Source: JACKOB01 sp024234575 (GTDB lineage: Bacteria > Pseudomonadota > Gammaproteobacteria > Pseudomonadales > Oleiphilaceae). From it: a stretch of 64,000 nt of DNA. The position numbers were made by a program, and so were the translations under genes. Positions 28,318 through 37,225 of the stretch are shown here, in pieces (the stretch's first letter is position 1; each line of letters opens with the position of its first letter). The notes under the pieces were generated by a model that made no database searches, had not been told where the DNA came from, and saw only the letters and a program-made list of their open reading frames with translations. The stretch lies in assembly GCA_051208035.1 (NCBI GenBank), contig JBPJFZ010000009.1, forward strand, positions 124,001 through 188,000. Direction: 5' to 3'.

Positions 28318-28614
28318 AGTCTGCCAGCAGGCGTTCTCCGAATAGGTGAGCAGATCAACCTTTGTACCCAGGAATCAGCAAATTGTGAAATATTGCAACA
28401 GCTGGTCAAAAGATAGGCACAATGTGTCAAGCAGGTTGTAACCGATTAATCTAACATAGGTCATGTAAAAGCAGCGAGCGAACTTTTTAGTTATGTTATG
28501 AAAGGTTTGTCATCGCAGCGTCATTGATCTGTTTTACTTGCACGATAGTGTGAGTAATCTCTTCTGAAGGGTCAGAAGAGTTATAAACGATACCAACATT
28601 AAAGAGAGCTCATC
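28318..28614. promoter_or_regulatory. Divergent intergenic region before the AraC gene and a 30-codon ORF
   Basis: About 297 bases without another gene. On the plus strand TTGATC (28524-28529) and TAGTGT (28546-28551) are 16 bases apart. They are followed at once by a perfect 9-base inverted repeat, CTCTTCTGA (28559-28567) and TCAGAAGAG (28572-28580), with a 4-base loop. It could be an operator or a 5' RNA hairpin ahead of the small ORF at 28615. Confidence 0.4.
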
Positions 28615-28707
28615 ATGGATCTTGAAATTTTCACACCACACAACGAAGAAGAACAAAAAAACATGGTTGCCTTGGCAGAATATTTAAACAGTATTTATTA
28701 CTGCTAA
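28615..28707 (+). CDS. Candidate 30-aa peptide gene
   Basis: ATG at 28615 with AAAGAGAG 5-12 bases upstream opens a 30-codon frame. The product begins MDLEIFTPHNEEEQ and ends in EYLNSIYYC. The peptide is acidic in the middle, amphipathic, ends in Tyr-Tyr-Cys, and has no signal sequence. The reading frame is isolated. A candidate promoter and 5' inverted repeat lie upstream, and a strong intrinsic terminator lies 71 bases downstream, so it looks like its own transcription unit. No family recognised; a regulatory or precursor peptide is possible. It could also be a chance frame in an sRNA. Confidence 0.5.
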   Translation: MDLEIFTPHNEEEQKNMVALAEYLNSIYYC

Positions 28708-28777
28708 ATCATTCCCTGCTATGAGGTTGTAGTTCGAATCGGTATTGACAATACCTTTCGCTGAAAGCCTTACCAAT

Positions 28778-28836
28778 AAAGCCGTTACTTTTATGGTGGT
28801 TCGCCGCCGGAGGGGTGTACGGCTTTTGTTTTTTAC
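28778..28836 (+). terminator. Intrinsic terminator of the small-ORF transcript
   Basis: AAAGCCGT (28778-28785) pairs with ACGGCTTT (28819-28826). Inside it GGTGG (28795-28799) pairs with CCGCC (28804-28808) around a TTCG tetraloop. TGTTTTTT follows. This is a convincing terminator. Also nearby is the dyad GGTATTGACAATACC (28741-28755). Confidence 0.75.
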
Positions 28837-28965
28837 TGTAGCGCCATCACAATTGTCTGCATCAAAGTACCAATCAGAAAAGCAGGTGTGGCGTTGGTTT
28901 TTTTCGATTAGTGTTTTCCCGCTGTAGCTGTGCTATAAAACCGGCATTCTCATTATTTGGGTGAC

Positions 28966-29592
28966 ATGTCGATGAATAGTTCTTCCCTCCCGTCATATGT
29001 TTTTCTCGATCAGCACAAGAAATGGCGGATGACCTTAAAATTGTTCTTTATATTTGTCTTTCTGCCTCAGCTAATCGTTGGCTGTGCATCCATTGCTCCC
29101 TATTCGCTAACCGCAAAAGAGCTTGAAAGCTATACGCGTACCGCAATTCGTCAGTTTGATAATGAACAGTTACAAAGCGGTTCGCCGCTAAGCTTTAAAC
29201 TGCAGGACATTAATATAGAAATTGGTCCTGATGGTCGTAACGTGGTCGTGCTGGAGTTTGATATGGAAGCAGCATTGAATGCGTTTTTGATGAAGGTTCC
29301 CGCCAATCTATATCTTAAGGTTGAGGGTGAGCCATTTTATGATGGTAAAGAGAAAGCGGTTTATATTAAACGTATGGCGTTGTTGGATAGCCGCTTAGAG
29401 AGCAGCTTTTTCAATGCAGAGATTGACCCTGTCGCGAAACAGGCGTTTGGTATGGTGGCGCAAATGTTGGAGCATGTGCCCGTGTATCGTCTAAATGGCA
29501 ATAACCTGGCAGAGCAAATGTTGATGACGGCACCATTAAATATCAAAGTTGTGCCCGGCCGTATCGCCTTTGAGATAGTGTCACAGAAGTAA
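28966..29592 (+). CDS. DUF1439-type lipoprotein
   Basis: About 208 aa. A hydrophobic stretch ends in the lipobox IVGC (Cys near residue 40 from this start), followed by a mature domain resembling DUF1439 (YceB-like) lipid-binding-type lipoproteins: LTAKELESY near the start and VYRLNGNNLAEQM near the end. The start is uncertain; ATGs at 28972 and 29029 are also in frame, and the last would give a standard-length lipoprotein signal. Probably anchored in the outer membrane. Confidence 0.7.
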   Translation: MSMNSSSLPSYVFLDQHKKWRMTLKLFFIFVFLPQLIVGCASIAPYSLTAKELESYTRTAIRQFDNEQLQSGSPLSFKLQDINIEIGPDGRNVVVLEFDMEAALNAFLMKVPANLYLKVEGEPFYDGKEKAVYIKRMALLDSRLESSFFNAEIDPVAKQAFGMVAQMLEHVPVYRLNGNNLAEQMLMTAPLNIKVVPGRIAFEIVSQK

Positions 29593-29635
29593 TCATTGCG
29601 GGTCTCCGCTAGATGGCAAAGTGAGGAATTTGCAA

Positions 29636-29872
29636 ATGGCAAAAGAAGGCATTGCAGCAGTGCTAAGCCTGATTCTTCCTGGGGCGGGTCAGGTTTATAA
29701 CGGGCATTTTTGGCGTGCTTTGTTCTGGTTTATTTTTACACCGGGTTTATGGATAGGAACAGGCGGCTTTTTGGGTTGGATCTGCCATATTGTTTCAGCT
29801 TATACCGCTTACTCTAAAGCTCAACAAATAGCACGGAGAGAGGCTGAAAACCCGCCACCTGGAATCAATTAA
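29636..29872 (+). CDS. Small membrane protein, TM2-like
   Basis: 78 aa with two or three hydrophobic segments, including LSLILPGAGQVYNGHFWRA and a GFLGWICHIVSAYTAY segment. The LPGAGQVYNG turn resembles TM2-domain and DUF5683-type small proteins. AGGAA lies seven bases before the ATG, so the frame's earlier start at 29621 is not preferred. It follows the DUF1439 lipoprotein by 43 bases. Confidence 0.65.
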   Translation: MAKEGIAAVLSLILPGAGQVYNGHFWRALFWFIFTPGLWIGTGGFLGWICHIVSAYTAYSKAQQIARREAENPPPGIN

Positions 29873-29882
29873 AATTGACAGG

Positions 29883-30344
29883 TTATTGCTGGGATAGCTT
29901 TAGTTTTAGACTCAGGCTGCGGTCTAAAATCCCCTCGATTCGGCCAAGTTGAGATTGTGTGTCGAGGGACTTCATATGCCGGCTAGCGGCATAATCAAAC
30001 AAAGTCCCAACGTGATAAGCGCCATGTTCCGGCATGTCATTTTCTGGTGCGCAATTTTTCACAATGGCTTTAACATCGTTGACTTGTATATTACCCATCT
30101 CCATCATCAATGTGATCTGCAGCGTCAGTTCCTGTCCTTCGTTAAATAGCTGGTTAGTGATAAATGCCAGCCCTTTCTTATTGTAATCTGCCGTATGAAT
30201 GTCTTCCCAGTGTTGGCTAAAAATGCCGGATTTAATTTTAACCCTGGCAAGTAATTCTGTGGCCGGAAATCGTCGGCAGGATCTGCGATCGACTTTATCC
30301 AAGGCCCCTTCAACGATGGCAGGTTGCAGGTCAGAATGTGTCAT
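29883..30344 (-). CDS. PilZ-like domain protein
   Basis: 153 aa. The N-terminal RRSCRRFPA motif (about residues 20-28) and later DYNKKGLAF turn match the RxxxR and D/NxSxxG elements of c-di-GMP-binding PilZ domains, the second in degenerate form. No other domain. Convergent with the small membrane protein. c-di-GMP binding is inferred. Confidence 0.65.
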   Translation of the reverse strand: MTHSDLQPAIVEGALDKVDRRSCRRFPATELLARVKIKSGIFSQHWEDIHTADYNKKGLAFITNQLFNEGQELTLQITLMMEMGNIQVNDVKAIVKNCAPENDMPEHGAYHVGTLFDYAASRHMKSLDTQSQLGRIEGILDRSLSLKLKLSQQ

Positions 30345-30478
30345 GCGGTTGATTTCTCCAGAAAAAGATTACCTGTTCAGTATAGGCGATTATTTTGTTT
30401 TTTAAGGCGACAATGGCAGAAATTCAACCGCTGACATGTTAGAAATAGCGACCATAAAATAATAAGCAAGGAAATGGT

Positions 30479-31702
30479 GTGACAACATCCTGGAATTCAC
30501 TTTTAGTCATTGGCTTGCTGACTGTCATAGCATTATATGCAGGGGCTCTCGCCAGAAAGTTACAGCTGCCGGCTTTGCTGGGCTATATGGGGCTGGGCGT
30601 TATTATGGGGCCGCATATATTCTCGTTATTATCGGCAGAGCTGGTGAACAGTCTTGATTTTGTTATCGACATTGGTTTAGGTCTGGTGGCGTTTACCATT
30701 GGGGCAGAGTTGAAGTTCCAGTTGTTTAAAAAACTTGGCTGGAGCCTGGCGGTTATTATTTTTTCAGAAACGTTTCTCGCGTTTTTAGTGGTAACTCTTT
30801 TTGTTGGCATGTTTACGCAGGATTGGCCGCTGGCAATTTTACTGGGCGCCATTGCTGCGGCCAGTGCCCCGGCGGGCACAGTGGCAGTGATTCAGGAATA
30901 CCAGGCGAAAGGGCCGCTGACCCGAACAATTTATGCCGTGGTTGGTCTGGATGATGCGCTTTCGGTTGTTATCTATGGCTTTGCACTTGTTATGGCCAAG
31001 TACCTGCTTTTGCATGAAAACGGTTTAGCGCACACATTATCGTTATCAGAGCAGATTATGCGCCCTGCAATAGAAATTGGTGGTGCTGCGCTCTTAGGTT
31101 GGGCCGGAGGCAAATTTTATTTTGAGCTGGCCCGCCGCGCCCGCAAACAAGGCGACTTACTGATACTTACTATTGGTTTAATAATTCTCGTGTGTGGCAT
31201 ATGTCAGTGGCTGCATCTATCGTTGATATTAGCCAATATGGGTGTCGGGATTTATCTCGTTAATGCCGGTAAGGAAGGATTGCTGCGCCGTGTACGGGAG
31301 TTAATTAACGGCATCATGCCACTGACCTTCGTTTTGTTCTTTGCCCTGGCGGGGGCGCATCTTGATTTAGGTGCCCTGGCGGCGGCAGGTGGGTTGTCAC
31401 TCCTTTATTTTTTTAGCCGAGTTGCCGGTAAAGCGGGTGGTGCCTGGGTGGGTTGTGTGGTTGGCGGTGCCGATCCTGCAATACGACGCAATTTAGGGTT
31501 GGCAATACTTTCGCAAGCCGGGCTGGCGGTTGGTTTATCGCTAATCGTTTATACCGAGTTGTCCCAGATGCACTCTGTGCCGAGAGCTGTAGAAGTGGGA
31601 CAGCTTGTGCTGACGACCATAACAGCCACTACAATACTGTTCGAAATCATCGGTCCACTGTTCGTTCGTCGGTCCCTGGCACGAGCGGGAGAGTTGGGTT
31701 AG
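30479..31702 (+). CDS. CPA2-type cation/proton antiporter
   Basis: 407 aa with 11-12 hydrophobic segments of the Na+/H+ exchanger (Kef-like) family and no TrkA domain. The conserved region GAIAAASAPAGT near residue 125-136 and VGLDDALSVVIYG near 158-170 carry the family Asp-Asp pair. The start is GTG at 30479 with AAGGAA upstream. It is followed by a CBS-domain protein 46 bases on, possibly its energy or salt sensor. Confidence 0.85.
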   Translation: MTTSWNSLLVIGLLTVIALYAGALARKLQLPALLGYMGLGVIMGPHIFSLLSAELVNSLDFVIDIGLGLVAFTIGAELKFQLFKKLGWSLAVIIFSETFLAFLVVTLFVGMFTQDWPLAILLGAIAAASAPAGTVAVIQEYQAKGPLTRTIYAVVGLDDALSVVIYGFALVMAKYLLLHENGLAHTLSLSEQIMRPAIEIGGAALLGWAGGKFYFELARRARKQGDLLILTIGLIILVCGICQWLHLSLILANMGVGIYLVNAGKEGLLRRVRELINGIMPLTFVLFFALAGAHLDLGALAAAGGLSLLYFFSRVAGKAGGAWVGCVVGGADPAIRRNLGLAILSQAGLAVGLSLIVYTELSQMHSVPRAVEVGQLVLTTITATTILFEIIGPLFVRRSLARAGELG

Positions 31703-31748
31703 GTCAATGCCACAAGCCTTGTACTGGTGCAGCAAAAGGAGTTAGAAA

Positions 31749-32243
31749 GTGAGCAATTCCAACCGGGTAAAAGAGTCTTCAGCAAAAACTGAAACATTAG
31801 GTAATGTGGGCGACGTGCTGGCGTTTATTGGTAATCGACCATTACCCGTTGTGCGCGAGTCCGCATCCGTAGAAGAGATTGTTAATTGTTTTACCCAATC
31901 GACATATTCCCGGGTGATTTACGTGGTTGATGAAAACGGTGCGCTGGCGGGGGCGGTTACCCAGGAAGAATTGGTAAAGCACTTATTTATTCATTATCAC
32001 GATGAGTATCTCGACAAACGCAGTTTGTTGAGTCAGGCTGTTTCAGAAACTGCCGCAGACTTTATGCATAACGAACGCCTGCACTGCACGGCCAATGACG
32101 AATTGGCAGCACTGCTGACTGACATGATCAGCTTCCACCAGGATGAGGTGCCGGTTGTTGACAGTACAAACCGAATTATCAATGACATCACCATGATGGA
32201 TATAATCCGTTATTGCGCGAGTTCTGGCATAGTGCCTGTTTAA
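31749..32243 (+). CDS. CBS-domain protein
   Basis: 164 aa, two CBS motifs (about residues 35-90 and 100-160). The GTG start at 31749 has AAAGGAG eight bases upstream. Paired with the antiporter gene in front, it may gate or sense adenine nucleotides for transport, which is inference from position. No DNA-binding or transporter domain of its own. Confidence 0.8.
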   Translation: MSNSNRVKESSAKTETLGNVGDVLAFIGNRPLPVVRESASVEEIVNCFTQSTYSRVIYVVDENGALAGAVTQEELVKHLFIHYHDEYLDKRSLLSQAVSETAADFMHNERLHCTANDELAALLTDMISFHQDEVPVVDSTNRIINDITMMDIIRYCASSGIVPV

Positions 32244-32275
32244 ATCTTGTTAACCAGAGGGGAGTAAGAGCAAAC

Positions 32276-32986
32276 GTGAATTTTTTTTCCGATTTGTCAC
32301 CTGGCTTTTTTGATGACGAATTGCTCGGTGAGCAAATGCGTCGGATATCCGTTTTCCTGGACAATAAATCACAAAGAGGTGCGATTGCTGCGCCATCGTT
32401 ACCCAAGCATTGGCAAGGCTATGAAGATGCGCTAACTGTCCGTATTAACGAGTTGATGGCAGAGATGCAGTTACGCCGAATTCCGACACCCGACTGGATG
32501 CCCTTGACTGACGAGTCGATTGTCTGGCCGGTGTTGCCAGAGAACTCGCTGAGAGAGCAATACCAGGTGCTTGCTGAAAGGGCCGAGAAAGGCAAGCTGG
32601 GACGAATTAGGCTGCCACGCAGTCCGCATGAGCTGTGGGCATCCTTTAAGTATTCAACGTTAGCCCGCAACCATAAAGCCTATTTGCAGTTTGGCAAGCA
32701 GGTTGCCGCCCGCACAATTGAATTTGATTCGCTACTGGTACAGTTAACCGCGGTTTGCAGGGTAAAACCAGCGGTAGGTTGTTTGCGTAATTCATTGCAG
32801 CATATGTGGGGCTACGTTTCGAGGCACTCGTCTGCGGACCCTAACCGCGCAACGCTGGCAGAATTACTCGCCGAAGTTCAACGGCAAGCGGTTGATCATC
32901 AGGATACGTATTTACTTAATTCAACCTCTTTAAGTGAATTGGCAGCCTGGCTACCATCAATTCCGGAAGCACAGTTGAAGGGGTGA
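32276..32986 (+). CDS. DUF1722 (YbgA-like) protein
   Basis: 236 aa from GTG at 32276, chosen because GGGGAG lies 9-14 bases upstream. The C-terminal 120 residues match DUF1722: FKYSTLARNHKAYLQFGKQVA, then NSLQHMWGYVSRH near residue 178. The N-terminal half is not recognised. The DUF523 domain often fused ahead of DUF1722 is absent. Function unknown; its place near photolyase genes in other bacteria is not repeated here. Confidence 0.75.
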   Translation: MNFFSDLSPGFFDDELLGEQMRRISVFLDNKSQRGAIAAPSLPKHWQGYEDALTVRINELMAEMQLRRIPTPDWMPLTDESIVWPVLPENSLREQYQVLAERAEKGKLGRIRLPRSPHELWASFKYSTLARNHKAYLQFGKQVAARTIEFDSLLVQLTAVCRVKPAVGCLRNSLQHMWGYVSRHSSADPNRATLAELLAEVQRQAVDHQDTYLLNSTSLSELAAWLPSIPEAQLKG

Positions 32987-32998
32987 GGTGATCTGGTA

Positions 32999-33793
32999 AT
33001 GAGTACTATCAATCTCCACTTCCAGAGCTTTGGCCAAGGGCCAAAGATTATCCTCTTGCATGGCTTGTTTGGCTCATGGGAAAACCTGGGTTCTATTGCG
33101 CGCAGCCTGGCTTCAGACTATCAGGTCTATTGTCTCGATCTGCGTAATCATGGACGATCACCCCACACCGACGTCATGAATTACGATCTGATGAGCGAAG
33201 ATGTCTATCGCTTCATGCAGTTACAGGGAATCGACAAAGCTCATTTGCTCGGACACTCGATGGGCGGCAAAACGGCCATGCAGCTGGCTTTGAATCATCC
33301 AGAGGTGGTTGATAAGCTTTTGGTCGCGGATATCGCGCCGGTGCAGTATCCACCGCACCATGAGGCAATTATTGCGGGATTGCAGTCTTTGGATCTAGCG
33401 ACACTGGCTTCGCGAGTGGATGCAGAAAAGCAGTTGGCCAACTATGTCAGCGAGCTGCCGGTGCGGCAGTTTCTGCTAAAAAATCTGGTGAAATCCGGAG
33501 CCGCCTCCTTTGTCTGGCGCATGAACCTCGCGGCGATCATTGCCAATTACCCGGCGATTAGTGCTGGCCAGACGGCACCTGAGGGCTCACTTCCCGGCGG
33601 CTACCCAGGGCCAGTGCTGTTTATTAAAGGTGGTAACTCTGATTACATCAACGCAAAGTACGCTTCGTTAGTCGCTACATTATTCCCTCGTGCGGTAATG
33701 CGTATCATCCCATCAACGGGGCATTGGTTACATGCAGAAAAACCCGCACTCTTTTTACAGATCGTGCGTCGCTTTTTAACCGACCTGTTGTAG
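32999..33793 (+). CDS. Alpha/beta hydrolase, YbfF-like esterase
   Basis: 264 aa. HGLFGSWENLG near residue 20 forms the oxyanion region. The nucleophile elbow is GHSMGG (about residues 85-90) and the catalytic His lies in STGHWLHAEKP (about 240). This is the pattern of YbfF acyl-CoA esterases. It starts 13 bases after the DUF1722 gene. Complete triad. Confidence 0.85.
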   Translation: MSTINLHFQSFGQGPKIILLHGLFGSWENLGSIARSLASDYQVYCLDLRNHGRSPHTDVMNYDLMSEDVYRFMQLQGIDKAHLLGHSMGGKTAMQLALNHPEVVDKLLVADIAPVQYPPHHEAIIAGLQSLDLATLASRVDAEKQLANYVSELPVRQFLLKNLVKSGAASFVWRMNLAAIIANYPAISAGQTAPEGSLPGGYPGPVLFIKGGNSDYINAKYASLVATLFPRAVMRIIPSTGHWLHAEKPALFLQIVRRFLTDLL

Positions 33794-33972
33794 ATTGATT
33801 CACAGATTAAATAATTTACAACAAATTATTACGCCAAGAGACACACTTTCAATTCCAGCGGGTCTACACTTGTTTCTGAAAAGTGCCTTTTGCTGGAAAT
33901 TTACAGGAGCAAATAGGTCGTTTCTATCCTGGGCATACGTTTTTGTCTAGCATGATGCGTGAGGAGAGTCGG

Positions 33973-34530
33973 GTGTTTACTAGTCAACAGATGGGGCACG
34001 ACCTATTACCAATCATTCTCGATGTGGAAGCATCGGGGTTTGGTGCCGGAAGTTATCCGATAGAAGTTGGTTTTGTTTTGCCGGATGGCACTCCCCATTG
34101 CAAGCTTATCAAACCGGCAAACCACTGGAGCCGCTGGGATGAATCCGCAGAAGAATTACATAAAATATCCCGCACAATACTTGCCGAAAGAGGAAATGAT
34201 CCCCGTGACGTTTGTCATTGGCTAAACGAGCATTTGCGGGGACAAACGGTTTATTCGGATGCTTGGGGCAATGATATGTCGTGGATCGCCCAACTGTATG
34301 ATGAGGCCGATATGCCGCAGCTGTTTAGTATGGAGGCCATCACCAAACTCTTGTCCGAGCAGCAGATGAAAACCTGGGCACTTATCAGACAGGACGTACT
34401 GCGACGAACGCAAGCCAGAAGACATCGTGCCAGCACGGATGCGCGTATTATCCAAATGACCTATCACTATTCTCTCAAATCTTCGCCACCGGTCGAATCT
34501 TCTCAGGTACTCGCCAGTTCGGTTCTATAG
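33973..34530 (+). CDS. DnaQ-like (DEDD) 3'-5' exonuclease family protein
   Basis: About 185 aa. Exonuclease motif I ILDVEASGFG gives the first D and E, motif II is near YSDAWGNDMSW, and motif III is HRASTDARI (H-x4-D) as in DEDDh enzymes. Several in-frame starts exist (33883, 33952, 33955, 33991). GTG at 33973 is chosen because GAGGAG lies at 33961-33966. Nucleic-acid substrate unknown. Confidence 0.75.
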   Translation: MFTSQQMGHDLLPIILDVEASGFGAGSYPIEVGFVLPDGTPHCKLIKPANHWSRWDESAEELHKISRTILAERGNDPRDVCHWLNEHLRGQTVYSDAWGNDMSWIAQLYDEADMPQLFSMEAITKLLSEQQMKTWALIRQDVLRRTQARRHRASTDARIIQMTYHYSLKSSPPVESSQVLASSVL

Positions 34531-34715
34531 CTGGGTATCCTGGCTTTATCTCTGCAATCGTCTAGCAAGCTGGAAGTCGATGTACGTTACCAGGGTGCTT
34601 AAGCGGCAGTTGCCTATCGTTGCTGAAATCCAGTTTGAATATTTCGGTAAAAGGTTTCTTAACGAAATGCATCGTTGTAAAATCGGTTTTTTTTAATTAT
34701 TCACGGGGTCGTGTA

Positions 34716-35438
34716 ATGGGCAGAGCCTACCAAAACCGCAAAGAATCAATGGCCAAAACGGCCGACGCCAAAGCTAAAGTCTATAGTCGATATGGTCGCG
34801 AAATTTATGTTTGCGCCAAAGCAAGTGGCACAGACCCCGCAGGTAACCTAACGCTGCGCGGGTTAATTGATCGCGCTAAAAAAGATCAGGTACCTACCCA
34901 TGTTATCGACAAAGCAATCGATAAAGCCAAGGGTGGTGGCGGAGAAGACTTTTCCCCGGCACGATACGAAGGCTTCGGGCCAGGCAATTGCATGGTTATT
35001 GTGGATTGCCTCACCGACAACCCTAATCGCACCTTTGGTGATGTTCGCTTATGTTTCACCAAAACCAAATGCAAAATTGGCACTCAGGGCAGTGTTAGCC
35101 ATATGTTCGATCACTGTGCCATTCTCGTATTTGCCGGTGAAGATGAAGATGCGGTACTGGAAGCGCTGATGGAAGCAGACGTTGATGTCAGTGATATTGA
35201 GTGCGAAGACGGAAAAATTACCGTATTTGCACCACATACCGATTACTTTAAAGCGAAAAGCGCCCTGAACGAAGCCTTTGGTGAGATTGATTATGATGTG
35301 GATGAAATTCAGTTTATTCCACAAACGTCTACTCAAATAACAGGTGACGACATACCCATGTTTGAAAAGTTCATGGACATGCTAAATGACCTGGATGACG
35401 TGCAAAACGTTTATCACAATGGCGAAGTTGCTGAGTAG
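34716..35438 (+). CDS. YebC/PmpR-family (YeeN/TACO1-type) protein
   Basis: 240 aa. The start MGRAYQNRKESMAKTADAKAKVYSRYG is the YeeN-like version of YebC. GGGEDFSPARYEGFGPGN and the NRTFGDVR segment belong to the family. YebC-type proteins act in translation of difficult peptide stretches and/or as regulators. The frame opens 96 bases earlier, but homology starts at 34716. Confidence 0.9.
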   Translation: MGRAYQNRKESMAKTADAKAKVYSRYGREIYVCAKASGTDPAGNLTLRGLIDRAKKDQVPTHVIDKAIDKAKGGGGEDFSPARYEGFGPGNCMVIVDCLTDNPNRTFGDVRLCFTKTKCKIGTQGSVSHMFDHCAILVFAGEDEDAVLEALMEADVDVSDIECEDGKITVFAPHTDYFKAKSALNEAFGEIDYDVDEIQFIPQTSTQITGDDIPMFEKFMDMLNDLDDVQNVYHNGEVAE

Positions 35439-35449
35439 GCAACCTGCAG

Positions 35450-35514
35450 ACCAGGGCCAGCTGGCTCTGGTCGACGAAGCAGCCAGTTAAGAAGCCTCTG
35501 AACAGGCCAGAGGC
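35450..35514. terminator. Tandem hairpins between convergent genes
   Basis: Two stems: a 22-base near-perfect palindrome (35450-35471) and GCCTCTG (35494-35500) with CAGAGGC (35508-35514). They lie between the convergent YebC-like gene and the methyltransferase and probably end transcription from one or both sides. T-runs are weak. Confidence 0.5.
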
Positions 35515-35537
35515 TGTTCAGACTTGTTAAGAGGCAC

Positions 35538-36389
35538 TTAATATCGACTTGCCTGAACTACTCTAAATAAGCTGTTGCCCCGCATTGCCGGAATTTCGAA
35601 CTCATCGCTTAAATTATCCGGGTTATACACAGCCACCTCCTGAAATCCGCAATGGCGCAGTCCATCGTTTATTTCGTCTTCGCTGTTGTAGTGCAGTGGC
35701 ACTTTCTGACGGGTAAACATTTGTATCGCCTGAATCCCCAGCTTGTAAGTTTTCTGTACTTCGTAAGCTGCCAGATTAGGCCAGATATCTGAAATGTAGG
35801 TGGCCACAGGAAAGACGTCCAACATAACCGCTAAACGCCTCCAGAAATCCTCAATGGTGGTGAGAGGAAAATAGTTGACTAGCCCCTCGGTGATGACCAG
35901 TGTCGGGCGAGTGCTGTCAAGACTGGCAAACAGGTGTTCAGGGCTGTAGTTTCCTGCACTGCGAAGTATATTCAACGGTGCAACTTTTAGCCTGTTGTCG
36001 TTTAATCGGTAGTCAACCAGGCGCTCGTTTTTCCAGCGACACATTTGAGGCAAATCGGCCTCGATGTAGTGGATATCTTCATCCGCATAACGAGCGAGTG
36101 TGCGAATAGATCGCGATGACAAGCCGCTGGCAATTTCGACAATCTGCGTCACGCCTTGCTCTTCAATCGCTTTAAACACTAATTGATCAATAAGTTGATG
36201 ACGCTGTAGCAGCATGGTTTCGAGGTTGTTGCCAAAAAGCTGGTTGTTGAGCCAGCCCAAAGGCCGGTGCAGGTGATAGAGAATTTTGCCCAGCGAAGAG
36301 CCCATAAGCTCTGGCGAATAACCATGCTCGCACCAGACTTGCCCGGTGAAGTGCCCTGTCAGGCTTACCGGGGAACTGTCGGTTTTCAT
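35538..36389 (-). CDS. Leucine-carboxyl-methyltransferase-family (class I SAM) protein
   Basis: 283 aa. VEIASGLSSRSIRTL (about residues 84-98) is the SAM-binding loop typical of LCM-family (PPM1/polyketide O-methyltransferase-like) proteins, and ITEGLVNYFP (about 168-177) is the family's second motif. Substrate unknown. Monocistronic. Confidence 0.8.
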   Translation of the reverse strand: MKTDSSPVSLTGHFTGQVWCEHGYSPELMGSSLGKILYHLHRPLGWLNNQLFGNNLETMLLQRHQLIDQLVFKAIEEQGVTQIVEIASGLSSRSIRTLARYADEDIHYIEADLPQMCRWKNERLVDYRLNDNRLKVAPLNILRSAGNYSPEHLFASLDSTRPTLVITEGLVNYFPLTTIEDFWRRLAVMLDVFPVATYISDIWPNLAAYEVQKTYKLGIQAIQMFTRQKVPLHYNSEDEINDGLRHCGFQEVAVYNPDNLSDEFEIPAMRGNSLFRVVQASRY

Positions 36390-36750
36390 TGCTTTTTCCT
36401 ATTTACTTTTATTGTTATAAGCAGCTTTGGGGTGGTGTTTTGGGGTAATGTTACCCAGCTGCATTGTTTTTTTACCATGCTCAGAAGAACGGGGTCTTTT
36501 TTAAATTGCACCGATGTTGATTGTGGGCAATTATTGCATGGCGCACTTGTTGATAGTATTAGGGCCTTCTTGTGCTGTCTACCGAATGAGCACATTAGTT
36601 AAAAGACGTTCCGATATTGTTTAAAGATGAAGTATCGGTCACATATACTCTGTTAACAGCCCCAACAACTAGATAAGCCACATCTTGCTATCACAATGAG
36701 TTTTTTACTGCTTAGTGAACCGAATAATACCCTAAATGGAGCACCACATA
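36390..36750. other. Intergenic region with a terminator-like hairpin
   Basis: No credible ORF over 360 bases. On the plus strand GCAGCT (36421-36426) pairs with AGCTGC (36457-36462), enclosing a GGGTAA-TG-TTACCC element. ATTGTTTTTTT follows, the form of an intrinsic terminator. A TATACT hexamer lies near 36645-36650, possibly a -10 box for the CBS gene. What transcript the hairpin would end is unclear. Confidence 0.4.
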
Positions 36751-37182
36751 ATGCCAACTAAAGTCACTGAATATATGTCTGCCAAGGTTATATCGGCAAA
36801 AAAAGACGTAGGATTAAGAGAAGCATTTTTTCTAATGCGAGAGAAAAAAATACGTCATTTGCCGATTGTAGATGAGAGTGGTCTGCTGGTCGGCATCGTA
36901 AGTGACAGAGAGTTGCGTCGCCCTAACTGGGTGGATGAGGCTCCGGATATTGCCCACGTTTATAACCTTAGTGATGATTTATGCGTTGCTGATATCATGA
37001 ATAAGAATGTATTTTGTTTGCATACCTATGACACGCTAAGTAAGGCTGTAAAAATGCTGCTGGAACAGCGTATTGGCGCGGCACCTATTTTGGATAAAAC
37101 CGGTGCGCTGGTAGGTATGTTGTCTGCAGTGGATCTTCTGCAGGCGTTAAACGATTTGCTGGATATGCAAAAGAACAACTGA
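36751..37182 (+). CDS. CBS-domain protein
   Basis: 143 aa, essentially a pair of CBS motifs (VTEYMSAKVISAKKD start, DIMNKNVFCLHTYDTL second). The ATG at 36751 has GGAG about seven bases upstream; another in-frame ATG lies 15 bases earlier. Likely an adenosyl-ligand sensor; partner unknown. A 43-base gap separates it from fetA. Confidence 0.85.
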   Translation: MPTKVTEYMSAKVISAKKDVGLREAFFLMREKKIRHLPIVDESGLLVGIVSDRELRRPNWVDEAPDIAHVYNLSDDLCVADIMNKNVFCLHTYDTLSKAVKMLLEQRIGAAPILDKTGALVGMLSAVDLLQALNDLLDMQKNN

Positions 37183-37225
37183 TAAGCAGGCGTTTGCCCA
37201 TGTAAATCAGAAGCCGGGTGCCCGA

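Noticed and set aside
28745..28927. 60-codon plus-strand frame after the 30-codon ORF
   Set aside because: It runs straight through the terminator stem and T-run, has no ribosome-binding site, and its composition looks random.
33809..33830. AT-rich inverted repeat after the YbfF-like gene as a terminator
   Set aside because: The stem is almost all A-T with no T-run and is little better than chance in such sequence.
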